The notes below the pieces were generated by a model, which was not told the origin of the DNA, did no database searches, and saw only the letters and a program-made list of their open reading frames with translations. The position numbers and the translations under genes are program-made. 59,614 nt of DNA from a bacterium UBA3756 (lineage in GTDB: Bacteria; Bacteroidota; Bacteroidia; Bacteroidales; Bacteroidaceae): the NCBI GenBank assembly GCA_002371695.1, contig DFGG01000105.1:1-59614 (forward strand), given 5' to 3'. Position 1 is the stretch's first letter, and each line of letters opens with the position of its first letter. Below are positions 51,627-59,544 of this stretch, piece by piece.

Positions 51627-52754
51627 TTACATCAATAAGTGGTACATACCGCCTGCGAGGGGCTTGACGACGCCCTTCATCTCCAATTGGAACAGCAGGG
51701 CCGTGAGTTGGCCGATGGGAAAGCCTGTCTTCACACTGAGCATGTTCAACGGCAGGTCGTTGGTCTCTTGTAACAGGCTGGTCACTTTCTGCTCTTCTGG
51801 AGAGAGGTCAGGGAAGAGATTTCGCTCGATTCCATCGGTAAGTGCCTGCTGGCGAAGCGCCTCATCCTGCCAGTTCATCGCACGCAGGAAGTCTCCTGCA
51901 TTGGAGATTAAAGCCGCCCCGTTGTCACGGATGAGATCATTACACCCCTTCGAGAATTCCGCATTGACATTACCTGGGAAAGCAAACACGCTGCGATCGT
52001 AGCTCTGGGCAATCTCGCAAGTAATCAGCCCACCGCCCTTAGCTGCGCTCTCCACTAGTACGGTAGCATCAGCCATCCCTGCCACGATACGGTTCCGTCT
52101 CACGAAATTGGGTTTGTCGGCATTGGTCTGGGTCATAAATTCCGTAAGCAGTCCCCCATGCCTGAGCATCGCGTCAGCCGTCTCACGATGGCGATAAGGA
52201 TAGATCTGATCCAGTCCATGCGCCAGCACACCCACCGTATCATAACCATTTGCCAAAGCCTCACGGTGGGCATGGATATCGACACCGTAGGCCAGGCCGC
52301 TGACGATAAGCACCTGAGGACAAGCCTGTCGCAAGTCTGCGATGAAGCGGTGGATGAGGTCCTGTCCGTACTGCGTACATTGCCGTGTGCCCACGATGCT
52401 GACAATCTTGGCCTGATTCAGGTCGGCATTACCTTTATAATATAAGATGATAGGCGCATCCTGACATTCCGTGAGCCGTTGAGGATAGTCTTCGTCTGTC
52501 AATGTCAAGGCTCGGATATTATGTTCCTCCATATACATCAACTCCACTTCTGCCCGTTTCATCGCTTCATCCCAGTTCTTCAGGGCCTCTACCAGTCTGG
52601 GAGAAGACTCTCCGATGACGTCACCGATATGACTGCGATACTCATAGAGCAGCTGGGCACTTCCCACCATCCGATATAGTTCCAGCGCCTGCTGATAGTT
52701 GAAGTTCGTCAGCCGCGTCAGCGCCATTGTGTAGAAAATCTCTTCTTTGTTCAT
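51627..52754 (-). CDS. dprA: DNA-processing protein A
   Basis: The protein has 375 residues from the ATG at 52754. The Rossmann-like DprA core is clear: IVGTRQCTQYG, VSGLAYGVDIHAH, ALANGYDTVGVLAHGLD, FPGNVNAEFSKGCNDLIRDNGA. A helical N-terminus and a C-terminal winged-helix-like domain (about 310-375) flank it. DprA loads RecA on incoming single-stranded DNA during natural transformation. An ATG at 52787 would overlap the DUF2851 gene by 29 bp; the start at 52754 leaves a 4-bp gap and is preferred. Confidence 0.92.
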   Translation of the reverse strand: MNKEEIFYTMALTRLTNFNYQQALELYRMVGSAQLLYEYRSHIGDVIGESSPRLVEALKNWDEAMKRAEVELMYMEEHNIRALTLTDEDYPQRLTECQDAPIILYYKGNADLNQAKIVSIVGTRQCTQYGQDLIHRFIADLRQACPQVLIVSGLAYGVDIHAHREALANGYDTVGVLAHGLDQIYPYRHRETADAMLRHGGLLTEFMTQTNADKPNFVRRNRIVAGMADATVLVESAAKGGGLITCEIAQSYDRSVFAFPGNVNAEFSKGCNDLIRDNGAALISNAGDFLRAMNWQDEALRQQALTDGIERNLFPDLSPEEQKVTSLLQETNDLPLNMLSVKTGFPIGQLTALLFQLEMKGVVKPLAGGMYHLLM

Positions 52755-52758
52755 AGTG

Positions 52759-54054
52759 TTATTTGCGTTTAAGATATTCATAGCCAAAGCGACAACGGAG
52801 ACAATCCTTCTTGTCGCAGTATTCCTTCTTAAGTTGGATCAGTGCTTGTGAGTCGCCTGCTGTCTCGACGGGCAGTCCTACCTGCAGCCACATGCGGATG
52901 ATATGATTATTCTCTGGCTTCAACTGCTCCAGCAGGTCGAAGGCTCGATCACAGAGCACCTCTTTCGAGCGATGACGCCCATAGGCAAAGAGCATCGGAA
53001 TGGCCGTATTGATCATGAGCAGGTTCAGCGAGCCATAGGTCAGATGTTTCTCCGTTCGTGAACTGGTGGAGCCGAAGGTGTAGTGCGTCTCCCAATAGGG
53101 TGTGACGTGTGAGGAGAGCAGCGTCTTCAGCTGTTCGATGGTCTCACACTCCACCAGTTGGCTCAGACCCGCCTTCTGTTGATAATAGAGGTTTGCCAAC
53201 TGCGAGATACGGATATGCGGGAAGTTCTGTGGTCTCAGCCGCAGGAAGCGCCAGAGACGGAAATCCATCGGTTTCATCGAGAATTTGTGGGCCAGATAGA
53301 GGTACTCATTGCGTAATTTGGCGAAGTAGCCTTCGTTGAGTGCCGCCTGCTGATAATAGTCGGGTATCGTATCCAGTTCCAATAGTCCAGCCTGCCCCAT
53401 GAAGATCGCCTCAATCTGGAAGAGGTCATCACGATGATGGGCCACAGCCGAGAGCGGGAGGTTCTGTGCCCACACCTCGAAGGCATCGTTATTGATGCCG
53501 AAGCCGTAATTACGGGCCAGCGTCACGAAATAGGCATCCTCCCACGAACCACCGCACTGTTCTACCCGTCGTTTGATAGCTTCTGTCTTCTGCTCCAGAC
53601 GTTCTGTCTGCAAAGCCGCCATCCAAGAGTGCACCATCAGGCGTGTCAGGTCTGGAATCACCTTGTAGCAAGGCGGATAGCTATCCGTCTTCAGCAGTTC
53701 GTCATAATGGTCTCTGACATTGTCGGGTACATCGAGCTGTAGCTGACGGATAAACTCGCCATTGGTGTTCATCACCTCCGCATCGAGCACGCCAGCCACA
53801 TGCAGGATGACGTTGTCATAGCGCTGGTCCTTGTCGTGCCCGTGCAGATACCAGTCCGACGACTTGTCGTGTATCTCCACATTCCCCACCCACAAGGTGC
53901 GTCCGATTCTGACCTTCGCATTGAAGAAGTCAGGCCCGGCATTGCGATTATGCAAGCCAGGATCAATCACTTCGACGGCATCACCGTCGCTTGTCTGCAG
54001 TTCCCGCAAGGGGAACAGCTTGTGCTTCCACACATAATGCAATAATTGCTCCAT
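52759..54054 (-). CDS. DUF2851 family protein
   Basis: The 431-residue soluble protein matches DUF2851 over its length. It begins MEQLLHYVWKHKLFPLRELQ, includes NRNAGPDFFNAKVRIG and WVGNVEIHDKSSDW near residues 36-70, and ends with a small Cys cluster (CDKKDCLRCRFG) that may bind zinc. The function is unknown; the N-terminal part has the look of a PD-(D/E)XK-like fold, which is a guess. The gene is directly upstream of dprA and co-transcribed with it, a pairing common in Bacteroidales. Confidence 0.85.
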   Translation of the reverse strand: MEQLLHYVWKHKLFPLRELQTSDGDAVEVIDPGLHNRNAGPDFFNAKVRIGRTLWVGNVEIHDKSSDWYLHGHDKDQRYDNVILHVAGVLDAEVMNTNGEFIRQLQLDVPDNVRDHYDELLKTDSYPPCYKVIPDLTRLMVHSWMAALQTERLEQKTEAIKRRVEQCGGSWEDAYFVTLARNYGFGINNDAFEVWAQNLPLSAVAHHRDDLFQIEAIFMGQAGLLELDTIPDYYQQAALNEGYFAKLRNEYLYLAHKFSMKPMDFRLWRFLRLRPQNFPHIRISQLANLYYQQKAGLSQLVECETIEQLKTLLSSHVTPYWETHYTFGSTSSRTEKHLTYGSLNLLMINTAIPMLFAYGRHRSKEVLCDRAFDLLEQLKPENNHIIRMWLQVGLPVETAGDSQALIQLKKEYCDKKDCLRCRFGYEYLKRK

Positions 54055-54083
54055 AGTGTCAATTTAAGTTCGTTAACTCGCCG

Positions 54084-54115
54084 CAAAGATAGTGCAAGAT
54101 TACGAATTAACCAAA
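54084..54115 (-). promoter_or_regulatory. Promoter of the DUF2851-dprA operon
   Basis: Minus-strand TATCTTTG (54084-54091) with TTTG (54112-54115) 20 bp upstream. It diverges from the dus promoter, whose -7 is at 54145-54152. Confidence 0.75.
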
Positions 54116-54144
54116 TAATTCGCCGTTTTTTTGTCAATTATTAG

Positions 54145-54152
54145 TATCTTTG
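54145..54152 (+). promoter_or_regulatory. -7 element of the dus gene
   Basis: TATCTTTG, 8 bp before the preferred ATG at 54161, giving a very short leader; an ATG at 54131 would precede the promoter. Confidence 0.6.
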
Positions 54153-54160
54153 CACGCGAA

Positions 54161-55138
54161 ATGAAGATAGGTAACATAGAATTTGGAGATCATCCCGTGT
54201 TCCTCGCACCGATGGAGGATGTGACGGATATCGGGTTCCGACTGCTGTGCAAGCGTTTCGGTGCTGCAATGGTCTATACGGAGTTTGTGAGTGCCGAAGC
54301 CCTCATTCGTGATGTGAAGTCAACCATCTCGAAACTAACCATCAGCGACACAGAGCGCCCTGTGGGTATTCAGATCTACGGACGTGATGTGGAGGCGATG
54401 GTGGAGGCTGCGAAGATTGTGGAACAAGCAGGCCCTGACCTCATCGACCTGAACTTCGGCTGTCCTGTGAAGAAGGTGGCTGGCAAGGGGGCTGGGGCAG
54501 GCATGTTGCAGAACATCCCCAAGATGCTGGAGATCACGCGCAAGGTTGTCGATGCCGTGAAACTGCCCGTCACCGTGAAGACCCGTCTGGGTTGGAACCA
54601 CGAACAGCTAATCATCACCACACTGGCAGAACAACTGCAAGACTGCGGCATTCAGGCCTTGACCATTCACGGGCGCACCCGCAGTCAGATGTACACAGGA
54701 CAGGCCGACTGGACGCTTATCGGCGAGGTGAAGCGCAATCCTCGCATCCATATCCCTATCATCGGCAATGGCGACATCACCTCTGCGGAAGAAGCCAAAC
54801 GGGCCTTCGACGAATACGGTGTGGATGCTGTCATGATAGGTCGTGCCACCTTCGGGCGCCCCTGGATATTTAAAGAGGTACGCGACTATCTGGATCAAAC
54901 TGGCACAAAAAACCTCGATTTCAACGCCAAACTCGATATTCTCGAAGAGTTGTTGCGCATCAACGTGGAGCGCATCGACGAGAAGCGAGGCATCCTCCAC
55001 ACTCGCAGACACCTCGCTGCTACCCCCATCTTCAAGGGCATCCCCGACTTCCGACAGACGCGCATCGCCATGCTCCGCGCTGAAACGATGAACGACCTAT
55101 TGGCAATCCTCGAAGAGACCAGAGCCAAACTGGGATAA
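54161..55138 (+). CDS. dusB: tRNA-dihydrouridine synthase (DusB-like)
   Basis: The protein has 325 residues from the ATG at 54161. It is a FMN-binding TIM barrel with LAPMEDVTDIGFRLLCKRFG at the start, the catalytic Cys101 in LNFGCPVKKV, and HGRTRSQMYTGQADW near residue 177. A helical C-terminal tRNA-binding domain begins near 245. It reduces specific uridines in tRNA D-loops. DusB-type is favoured by the NFGCP and GKGAGAGML motifs. Confidence 0.93.
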   Translation: MKIGNIEFGDHPVFLAPMEDVTDIGFRLLCKRFGAAMVYTEFVSAEALIRDVKSTISKLTISDTERPVGIQIYGRDVEAMVEAAKIVEQAGPDLIDLNFGCPVKKVAGKGAGAGMLQNIPKMLEITRKVVDAVKLPVTVKTRLGWNHEQLIITTLAEQLQDCGIQALTIHGRTRSQMYTGQADWTLIGEVKRNPRIHIPIIGNGDITSAEEAKRAFDEYGVDAVMIGRATFGRPWIFKEVRDYLDQTGTKNLDFNAKLDILEELLRINVERIDEKRGILHTRRHLAATPIFKGIPDFRQTRIAMLRAETMNDLLAILEETRAKLG

Positions 55139-55170
55139 CTGCCTTGCACCAGATTCATGTTGGATATCGT

Positions 55171-55380
55171 TTACTCATCTCTGTATTCCAGTATGTCGCC
55201 TGGCTGGCATCCCAGTTCTCGGCAGATAGCCTCAAGGGTGGTGAAGCGCACGGCCTTGGCCTTTCCTGTCTTTAGGATGGAGAGGTTGGCCAGCGTGAGC
55301 CCCACTCGTTCAGCCAGTTCGCTGAGCGACATCTTCCGCTTGGCCATCTCCACATCCAGATTGACTACAATTCTTCCCAT
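55171..55380 (-). CDS. XRE-family small transcriptional regulator (YozG-like)
   Basis: The 69-residue protein is one helix-turn-helix domain: KMSLSELAERVGLTLANLSILK is the HTH, followed by TTLEAICRELGCQPGDILEY. This short form is typically paired with a DUF2975 membrane protein, as in the yoaS-yozG pair. Here the DUF2975 gene lies 6 bp upstream on the same strand. Confidence 0.9.
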   Translation of the reverse strand: MGRIVVNLDVEMAKRKMSLSELAERVGLTLANLSILKTGKAKAVRFTTLEAICRELGCQPGDILEYRDE

Positions 55381-55386
55381 CGCTCC

Positions 55387-55866
55387 TTAGATTGTTAAGT
55401 CCTGTTCTTCTTTCAGTTTCAACCCGATGACAAATACTTCAGCCGTAATCAGGCAGAATACACTGAAGATAAAATCGTCTATCGTTTCGTTATAGATTTT
55501 GTCAGCAGGGACATGATTCAACAAGTCGTAAACGAAGATGATGACAGTAGAGGACAACATGCCCCACCCTGTCCAGCGTAACAAGGGGACATTATCCCAA
55601 ACGAACACCCTGTCACGATTCACATTCAGTATAAACCTGACAAAGGCAATGAGTGCACGTATGATGAGGAAGATGACGGCAAGACATATCATCATTTCGA
55701 AAAAATCACCCCAAGAGAATGACATGTTGCTAGCTTGCCTGCCCTCTTCCCATCCTTTATTGAAGGCTGCGGCGTTCTCTCCAAAGCTCATGACGTTGCC
55801 GATAATCACCTGTGCAGCCTTCAGCACCAGCATCAACACACAGAATACATTCAACTTCTTTTTCAT
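55387..55866 (-). CDS. DUF2975 domain-containing membrane protein
   Basis: The 159-residue protein has four hydrophobic segments (about 5-25, 55-78, 95-115, 130-150). The third region begins VFVWDNVPLLRWTGWGML, the signature stretch of DUF2975. Function unknown; the constant pairing with the XRE regulator suggests a regulatory or stress-sensing unit. A TACTTTTG -7 element lies at 55911-55918. Confidence 0.88.
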   Translation of the reverse strand: MKKKLNVFCVLMLVLKAAQVIIGNVMSFGENAAAFNKGWEEGRQASNMSFSWGDFFEMMICLAVIFLIIRALIAFVRFILNVNRDRVFVWDNVPLLRWTGWGMLSSTVIIFVYDLLNHVPADKIYNETIDDFIFSVFCLITAEVFVIGLKLKEEQDLTI

Positions 55867-55910
55867 AACTTTTATCGTTTAATTAGTGATATTTATTGAA
55901 TTTCGATATG

Positions 55911-55918
55911 CAAAAGTA
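55911..55918 (-). promoter_or_regulatory. -7 element of the DUF2975-XRE operon
   Basis: Minus-strand TACTTTTG fits TAnnTTTG, 44 bp before the ATG at 55866. Confidence 0.5.
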
Positions 55919-56086
55919 TATCTTTTCTTGTTATCCTCCAAATAAAAACGATAAAACTTTATTGAAATACGATAAATTTAACACCCTTTAAGGATTGAGC
56001 ATGTAAACACCATGAGGCGTGCACGCTGATGCAGTGGTGGTAAATTGGAAAACGACTTCATTACAACCCGATCTCTTTAAGACAGA

Positions 56087-56118
56087 AAAAAAGACGCCAA
56101 GTTTTGCTGGCGCCCTTT
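56087..56118. terminator. Bidirectional terminator after the DUF6078 gene
   Basis: A GCGCCAGC/CTTGGCGT-type stem with A and T runs on both sides (aaaaaaag before, cccttttttc after on the plus strand). It ends the DUF6078 transcript on the minus strand. Confidence 0.65.
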
Positions 56119-56121
56119 TTT

Positions 56122-56559
56122 CTAATCAAAGTCCCAATCTGTCACATAGTGGTCGAACTTGATGTCATCGACGGGACAGAACTTGGCGATGATTGCCAGA
56201 ATATCTGCCTGCTGAGTGGGCGAAAGCTTATTCTCCCCATGATGATAGCGGTAGTAAGGGCCGTTGCCGCTACTGAAGTAACTCCTGACGCATTGGCGTG
56301 CCTCAGCCCTCTGGTAGTAAGGCACATTCTTATAGAGCTTTGAGAAGCCCCATGCCTTCTTAACGAGTTTCTTCTCGCGATAGCTCTGGCAGGTACCACT
56401 CTTCCAGGCCATCGGATAGATAGCATGGCCACTATACCTGTTCGCTGGCTGCAACTGTCCAGCCAGATAATGCATACACGTTTCACGCAGGGCACAATCG
56501 CCATTGAAACAAACACTATATCCGTAAGGGATATTTTCAAATTTTAGTTCTTTATCCAT
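56122..56559 (-). CDS. DUF6078-like protein
   Basis: The protein has 145 residues from the ATG at 56559; an in-frame ATG at 56571 adds four. It contains conserved Cys and Trp positions: FNGDCALRETCMHYLA near residue 18, AWKSGTCQSYREKKL near 51, and RQCVRSYFSSGNGPYYRYHHGENKLSP near 88. This resembles DUF6078 of Bacteroidota. Function unknown; the Cys pattern could bind metal. A lone ACCTAAC iteron (56563-56569) is next to the start, and the downstream ACCTAAC array of the VapE unit lies 60 bp upstream, so the gene may belong to that unit. Confidence 0.65.
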   Translation of the reverse strand: MDKELKFENIPYGYSVCFNGDCALRETCMHYLAGQLQPANRYSGHAIYPMAWKSGTCQSYREKKLVKKAWGFSKLYKNVPYYQRAEARQCVRSYFSSGNGPYYRYHHGENKLSPTQQADILAIIAKFCPVDDIKFDHYVTDWDFD

Positions 56560-56629
56560 AATACCTAACATTCAAATTTATTAATTACCTCATTTCTAAC
56601 CATTTAGGTCCATCAGACGTGCCGCGCAC

Positions 56630-56685
56630 ACCTAACATGAAACCTAACAAATACCTAACATAAACCTAACGTCATACCTAACATC
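56630..56685 (-). repeat. ACCTAAC iteron array x5, one arm of a perfect 33-bp inverted repeat
   Basis: ACCTAAC (minus strand GTTAGGT) starts at 56630, 56642, 56653, 56664 and 56676, with 12, 11, 11 and 12 bp steps. The stretch 56653-56685 is the exact reverse complement of 58160-58192. The arm ends inside the stop codon of the second VapE gene (56684-56686). Confidence 0.92.
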
Positions 56686-57919
56686 AGGCCACTTTCACAG
56701 GGATGACTTTGTAGAAAGGCACATTGCTGTGATCAGTTGACTCGTAGCCGAGGCTACTCATGGCCTTTCCGATGCGAACTTTATTGCCGTGATTGATCTC
56801 TACCGAGGGGTAATCCTTCTGAATCTGCATCAGCAGCATCTTCGAGTTCATCATCTTTGCAGTCTCACCCTCTTTGGGCTTACGGAAGCACACCTCTACC
56901 ATCTCTGCAATGTCTTTCTGTTCCAGATAGTTCTGGTTCAACTGCTGAATACGCGCTACCTCTTCATTACTGAACCAATAGGGTGTCTTGGTGACATTCA
57001 GTTCATATATCACCTGGGCATAGAGCTGTCCGTAATCAATCTCACCCGTATTGTTGATGAACAAACCATCAGGAATCGAGAGGCAAATGTATCGACGACT
57101 ACCCGTTGGGTCTGTCAAAGGGTGAGGATTGTTCGTGGTAGCCACGAATGAGGCATAGCGAGGCCTGTCTTCCTGCGAGGCTCCATAGATGGGGCGGCCG
57201 TTCACCTTGCTTTTCGAGAGTGTCTGCTTCAAGGCTGCATGCTGAGAAGGCCGGATCGCTTCGAGTTCATCGAGGTTTACCAGCAGATTGTTCGTCAGCG
57301 CCATCTCCTTATCGAACTTATTCGACAGATTGAGGTGATCCAGATAATACTCACGAAGCTCTGGCGGCAGCAGACGATGATAGAAGGTGGTCTTACCACA
57401 TCCCTGCGCACCTATTAGTACTGGCACGCATTCGTTGCCGTGCAGCGTATCCATCTGCAGCCAATGAGCCACAGCCGAGCGTAGCCAGGTAGCAAGAAAT
57501 CCCTGTTGTTCAGAGGTGATGCCAGGCAGACGGCTGAAGAGCTGTGCGATGTGGTTCTGTCCGTCCCACTTAGGCAGGTTGCTCAGGTAGTGGCCGATGG
57601 GATTGTGTGTTGGCACATCCTCGGAGTGTACAAACTCCATGATTTCTGTCTTCGGACTGCCTTTCTCGCACACCTGTTCCTTCTTGGCCCTGCGGATGAT
57701 ACTGTTAAGGGCTTCCTGCGTCAGAGGGCGCCAATTGTCTGGTGTTTCCTCCTCGGCATTTTCACCATTCTTACTGGCCTGCTTAGTGGCCAGCTCTACC
57801 TTTCCGTTCAGCACATTTCGGCGGAACAGATAGTTTTCTTTGAGAAACTGCTCGACAGCGAGCGTGATTTCGAGAGACGCACTCAGCGACTCCCCATTGA
57901 TAAGAGTTGTCTTACTCAT
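56684..57919 (-). CDS. VapE-family superfamily 3 helicase without the primase-like N-terminus
   Basis: The 411-residue protein has a short N-terminus (1-100) unlike the BT4734 domain of the first VapE gene, followed by the helicase core. The core has Walker A GAQGCGKT (170-177), Walker B LLVNLDELE (212-220), sensor-1 FVATTNN (258-264) and the arginine motif GSRRY (273-277). The last ~90 residues hold a small, perhaps winged-helix, DNA-binding region. It is likely a hexameric ring ATPase acting in replication initiation. The gene has a promoter at 58042-58073, inverted GTTAGGT arrays on both sides and a phased palindrome block upstream. No integrase or capsid gene is nearby. Confidence 0.88.
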   Translation of the reverse strand: MSKTTLINGESLSASLEITLAVEQFLKENYLFRRNVLNGKVELATKQASKNGENAEEETPDNWRPLTQEALNSIIRRAKKEQVCEKGSPKTEIMEFVHSEDVPTHNPIGHYLSNLPKWDGQNHIAQLFSRLPGITSEQQGFLATWLRSAVAHWLQMDTLHGNECVPVLIGAQGCGKTTFYHRLLPPELREYYLDHLNLSNKFDKEMALTNNLLVNLDELEAIRPSQHAALKQTLSKSKVNGRPIYGASQEDRPRYASFVATTNNPHPLTDPTGSRRYICLSIPDGLFINNTGEIDYGQLYAQVIYELNVTKTPYWFSNEEVARIQQLNQNYLEQKDIAEMVEVCFRKPKEGETAKMMNSKMLLMQIQKDYPSVEINHGNKVRIGKAMSSLGYESTDHSNVPFYKVIPVKVA

Positions 57920-58041
57920 GAGAAAAATGATTTTAATGTTAAACTAAGTCCTTGATGCTATATCCTTATTGGACGATGCGCTTTTCACAGCGATTTTCCG
58001 AATGCTAGGCTGCGATTAAGCAGCTTCGCATTTTCTGAGTG

Positions 58042-58073
58042 CAAAGATACAAAAAAATTCGATGGCTTGCAAA
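58042..58073 (-). promoter_or_regulatory. Promoter of the second VapE gene
   Basis: Minus-strand TATCTTTG (58042-58049) with TTTG (58070-58073) 20 bp upstream. The start would be near 58035, giving a leader of about 115 nt. The iteron arrays lie upstream and so are not in the message. Confidence 0.7.
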
Positions 58074-58150
58074 TCTTTGGCGTTAAAAAAGCACGATTTA
58101 TTTCAAATGTTAAACGAAATTTGATACGAGGTCATCATCGTCGATCCGAT

Positions 58151-58204
58151 GTTAGGTCAGATGTTAGGTATGACGTTAGGTTTATGTTAGGTTTCATGTT
58201 AGGT
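58151..58204 (+). repeat. GTTAGGT iteron array x5, other arm of the perfect 33-bp inverted repeat
   Basis: GTTAGGT starts at 58151, 58163, 58175, 58186 and 58198 (12, 12, 11, 12 bp steps), with one more at 58265-58271. The stretch 58160-58192 is the exact reverse complement of 56653-56685, so the second VapE gene and its promoter lie between inverted arms about 1.5 kb apart. Confidence 0.92.
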
Positions 58205-58277
58205 ATTTCAGGCATTCCAATTGCTCAAAACACCTTTAAATAAAGGGATTCTTATAAGCAGAATGTTAGGTTTAGCC

Positions 58278-58357
58278 AAAAAGTGGCGAGTATTCCAAAA
58301 TAACTAATCCTTATTCAGGAATAACCGCCACTTATCATGAAATAAGTGTCCCTTATT
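58278..58357. repeat. Palindromic iterons AATAAG-N5-CTTATT, 21-bp period (second locus)
   Basis: Units start at 58299, 58320 and 58341 (AATAAC-taatc-CTTATT, AATAAC-cgcca-CTTATC, AATAAG-tgtcc-CTTATT), with a degenerate one at 58278. Period and spacer equal those of the array at 2024-2103. Confidence 0.85.
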
Positions 58358-58369
58358 GTGGCGAATTAT

Positions 58370-58428
58370 TCCCCCTAATGGGAACACTTTGTTCCCAGTG
58401 TGGGAACATTTCATTCCCAAGGTGGGAA
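58370..58428. repeat. Palindromic iterons of TTCCC-N5-GGGAA type, 22-bp period (second locus)
   Basis: Units start at 58370 (a variant with 5-bp arms starting at 58369), 58392 (TTCCCAGTGTGGGAA) and 58414 (TTCCCAAGGTGGGAA). The block 58392-58429 is almost identical to 2161-2198. Confidence 0.88.
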
Positions 58429-58430
58429 TA

Positions 58431-59127
58431 TTGTTCCAAAGCCCACTGCTGTAGGCGTAACTTTCTGGCTATTGTTGACAAAGCAAAGACAGCCTGTGAG
58501 AATGCTGGCATGAAAGTCGCCGATCATTTTGCTGACGTCAGCAAAACGATAGCGATGCCTAAAGGTGCTGAAAGAGAGGTAGACAATATCATGCTCACCC
58601 GCTATGCCTGCTATCTTGTTGCTCAGAATGGCGATTCTCGCAAGCCCGAGATTGCCTTTGCACAGAACTATTTTGCTGTGCAAACCCGCCGAGCAGAGCT
58701 GATAGAACAGCGACTTTTGGATTACGAGCGAGTTCAAGCCAGAGCAAAACTTGCAGAGACGGAAAAGACACTTTCTGGTGTATTATATGAAAGAGGTGTC
58801 GATAGTAAGGGATTTGCCATCATCCGTTCCAAAGGAGATAAGGCCTTGTTCCATATCGATACCAAATTGCTGAAGCGTAAACTCAATGCACCAGACAATC
58901 GGCCGCTTGCTGATTTCCTACCAACTATCAGTATAAAAGCTAAGGATCTTGCAGCAGAAATGACCTCTGTCAATGTTCAGACTAAAGACCTTTATGGTCA
59001 AAAGCCCATAGAACAGGAACATATCGATAATAATACTGCTGTACGAGATATGCTTGTTGGTCGTGGTATCTATCCTGAGCAGTTACCTCCAGCTGAAGAC
59101 GTCAAGAATGAATATGCAAAAGTATAA
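58431..59127 (+). pseudogene. dinD: DinD-like protein, 5' end replaced by the repeat block
   Basis: The frame is open from an ATG at 58378, but the first ~17 codons are the repeat block itself. DinD similarity starts at RRNFLAIVDKAKTACENAG and runs to the end, including LTRYACYLVAQNGD and YFAVQTRRAELIEQRLLDYERV near the middle and AVRDMLVGRGIYPEQLPPAEDVK at the C-terminus. Complete DinD proteins have roughly 40 more residues before this point, with an EYWSARDL-type motif; only a broken EYCSKAH trace remains. DinD is a DNA-damage-induced protein that inhibits RecA filaments in E. coli. The gene is probably inactive or uses an internal start such as 58510. Confidence 0.6.
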
Positions 59128-59544
59128 AAATGATGTAGCAAGAATAAAAATAAAAAAAATAATCTTCTCATCGTTGTCTATTAATAAATTTGTTATGATA
59201 GAAAATTGGTAATTGGGAAGGCAAAAAACCTATTCCACCGATTGAATAGTAAAAAGCCCTCTTGATCGGGGGACAGATTCTGTCTTAATCTCCAAATAAA
59301 AGAGAAGAAAAATAGAACATATTAACAAACATTATCCGTTTGACATTTAAAAGCATAATTATCTTGTCCTGTTTCATAGCCAATATGGAGCAGGACATTT
59401 TTCTGGATATGTTTTTTGCTTTTTTCTTTGCTGTCTCAGATAATTTGTTTAACTTTGCTGCAAAGTTTTCGACTGACCGAAAGCAGAGGCGTTTTTATAA
59501 CACCTTGCAGAGGTTGGTTATATAGAAGCGGAATAAATAAAAGT
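59128..59544. other. 417-bp intergenic region
   Basis: The region is AT-rich. The only clear element is a promoter near its right end (59427-59457). A 61-codon frame at 59340-59525 spans that promoter and is not considered a gene. No repeats of the VapE type were found here. Confidence 0.5.
59427..59457 (+). promoter_or_regulatory. Promoter of the last, truncated gene
   Basis: TTTG (59427-59430), 19 bp, TAACTTTG (59450-59457); the leader to the ATG at 59545 is about 80 nt. Confidence 0.65.

Noticed and set aside
56630..58204. The two GTTAGGT arms could pair in RNA to form a long stem around the VapE message.
   Set aside because: The VapE promoter (58042-58073) starts transcription downstream of the right arm, so only one arm can be in the transcript.
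58151..58204. Telomere-like repeat because TTAGGT resembles TTAGGG.
   Set aside because: Units are separated by 5-6 bp of other sequence and occur in inverted arrays within a bacterial chromosome; the similarity is accidental.
59340..59525. 61-codon plus-strand ORF near the window end.
   Set aside because: A good promoter (59427-59457) lies inside it and points to the next gene; the translation is low-complexity Phe-rich sequence.
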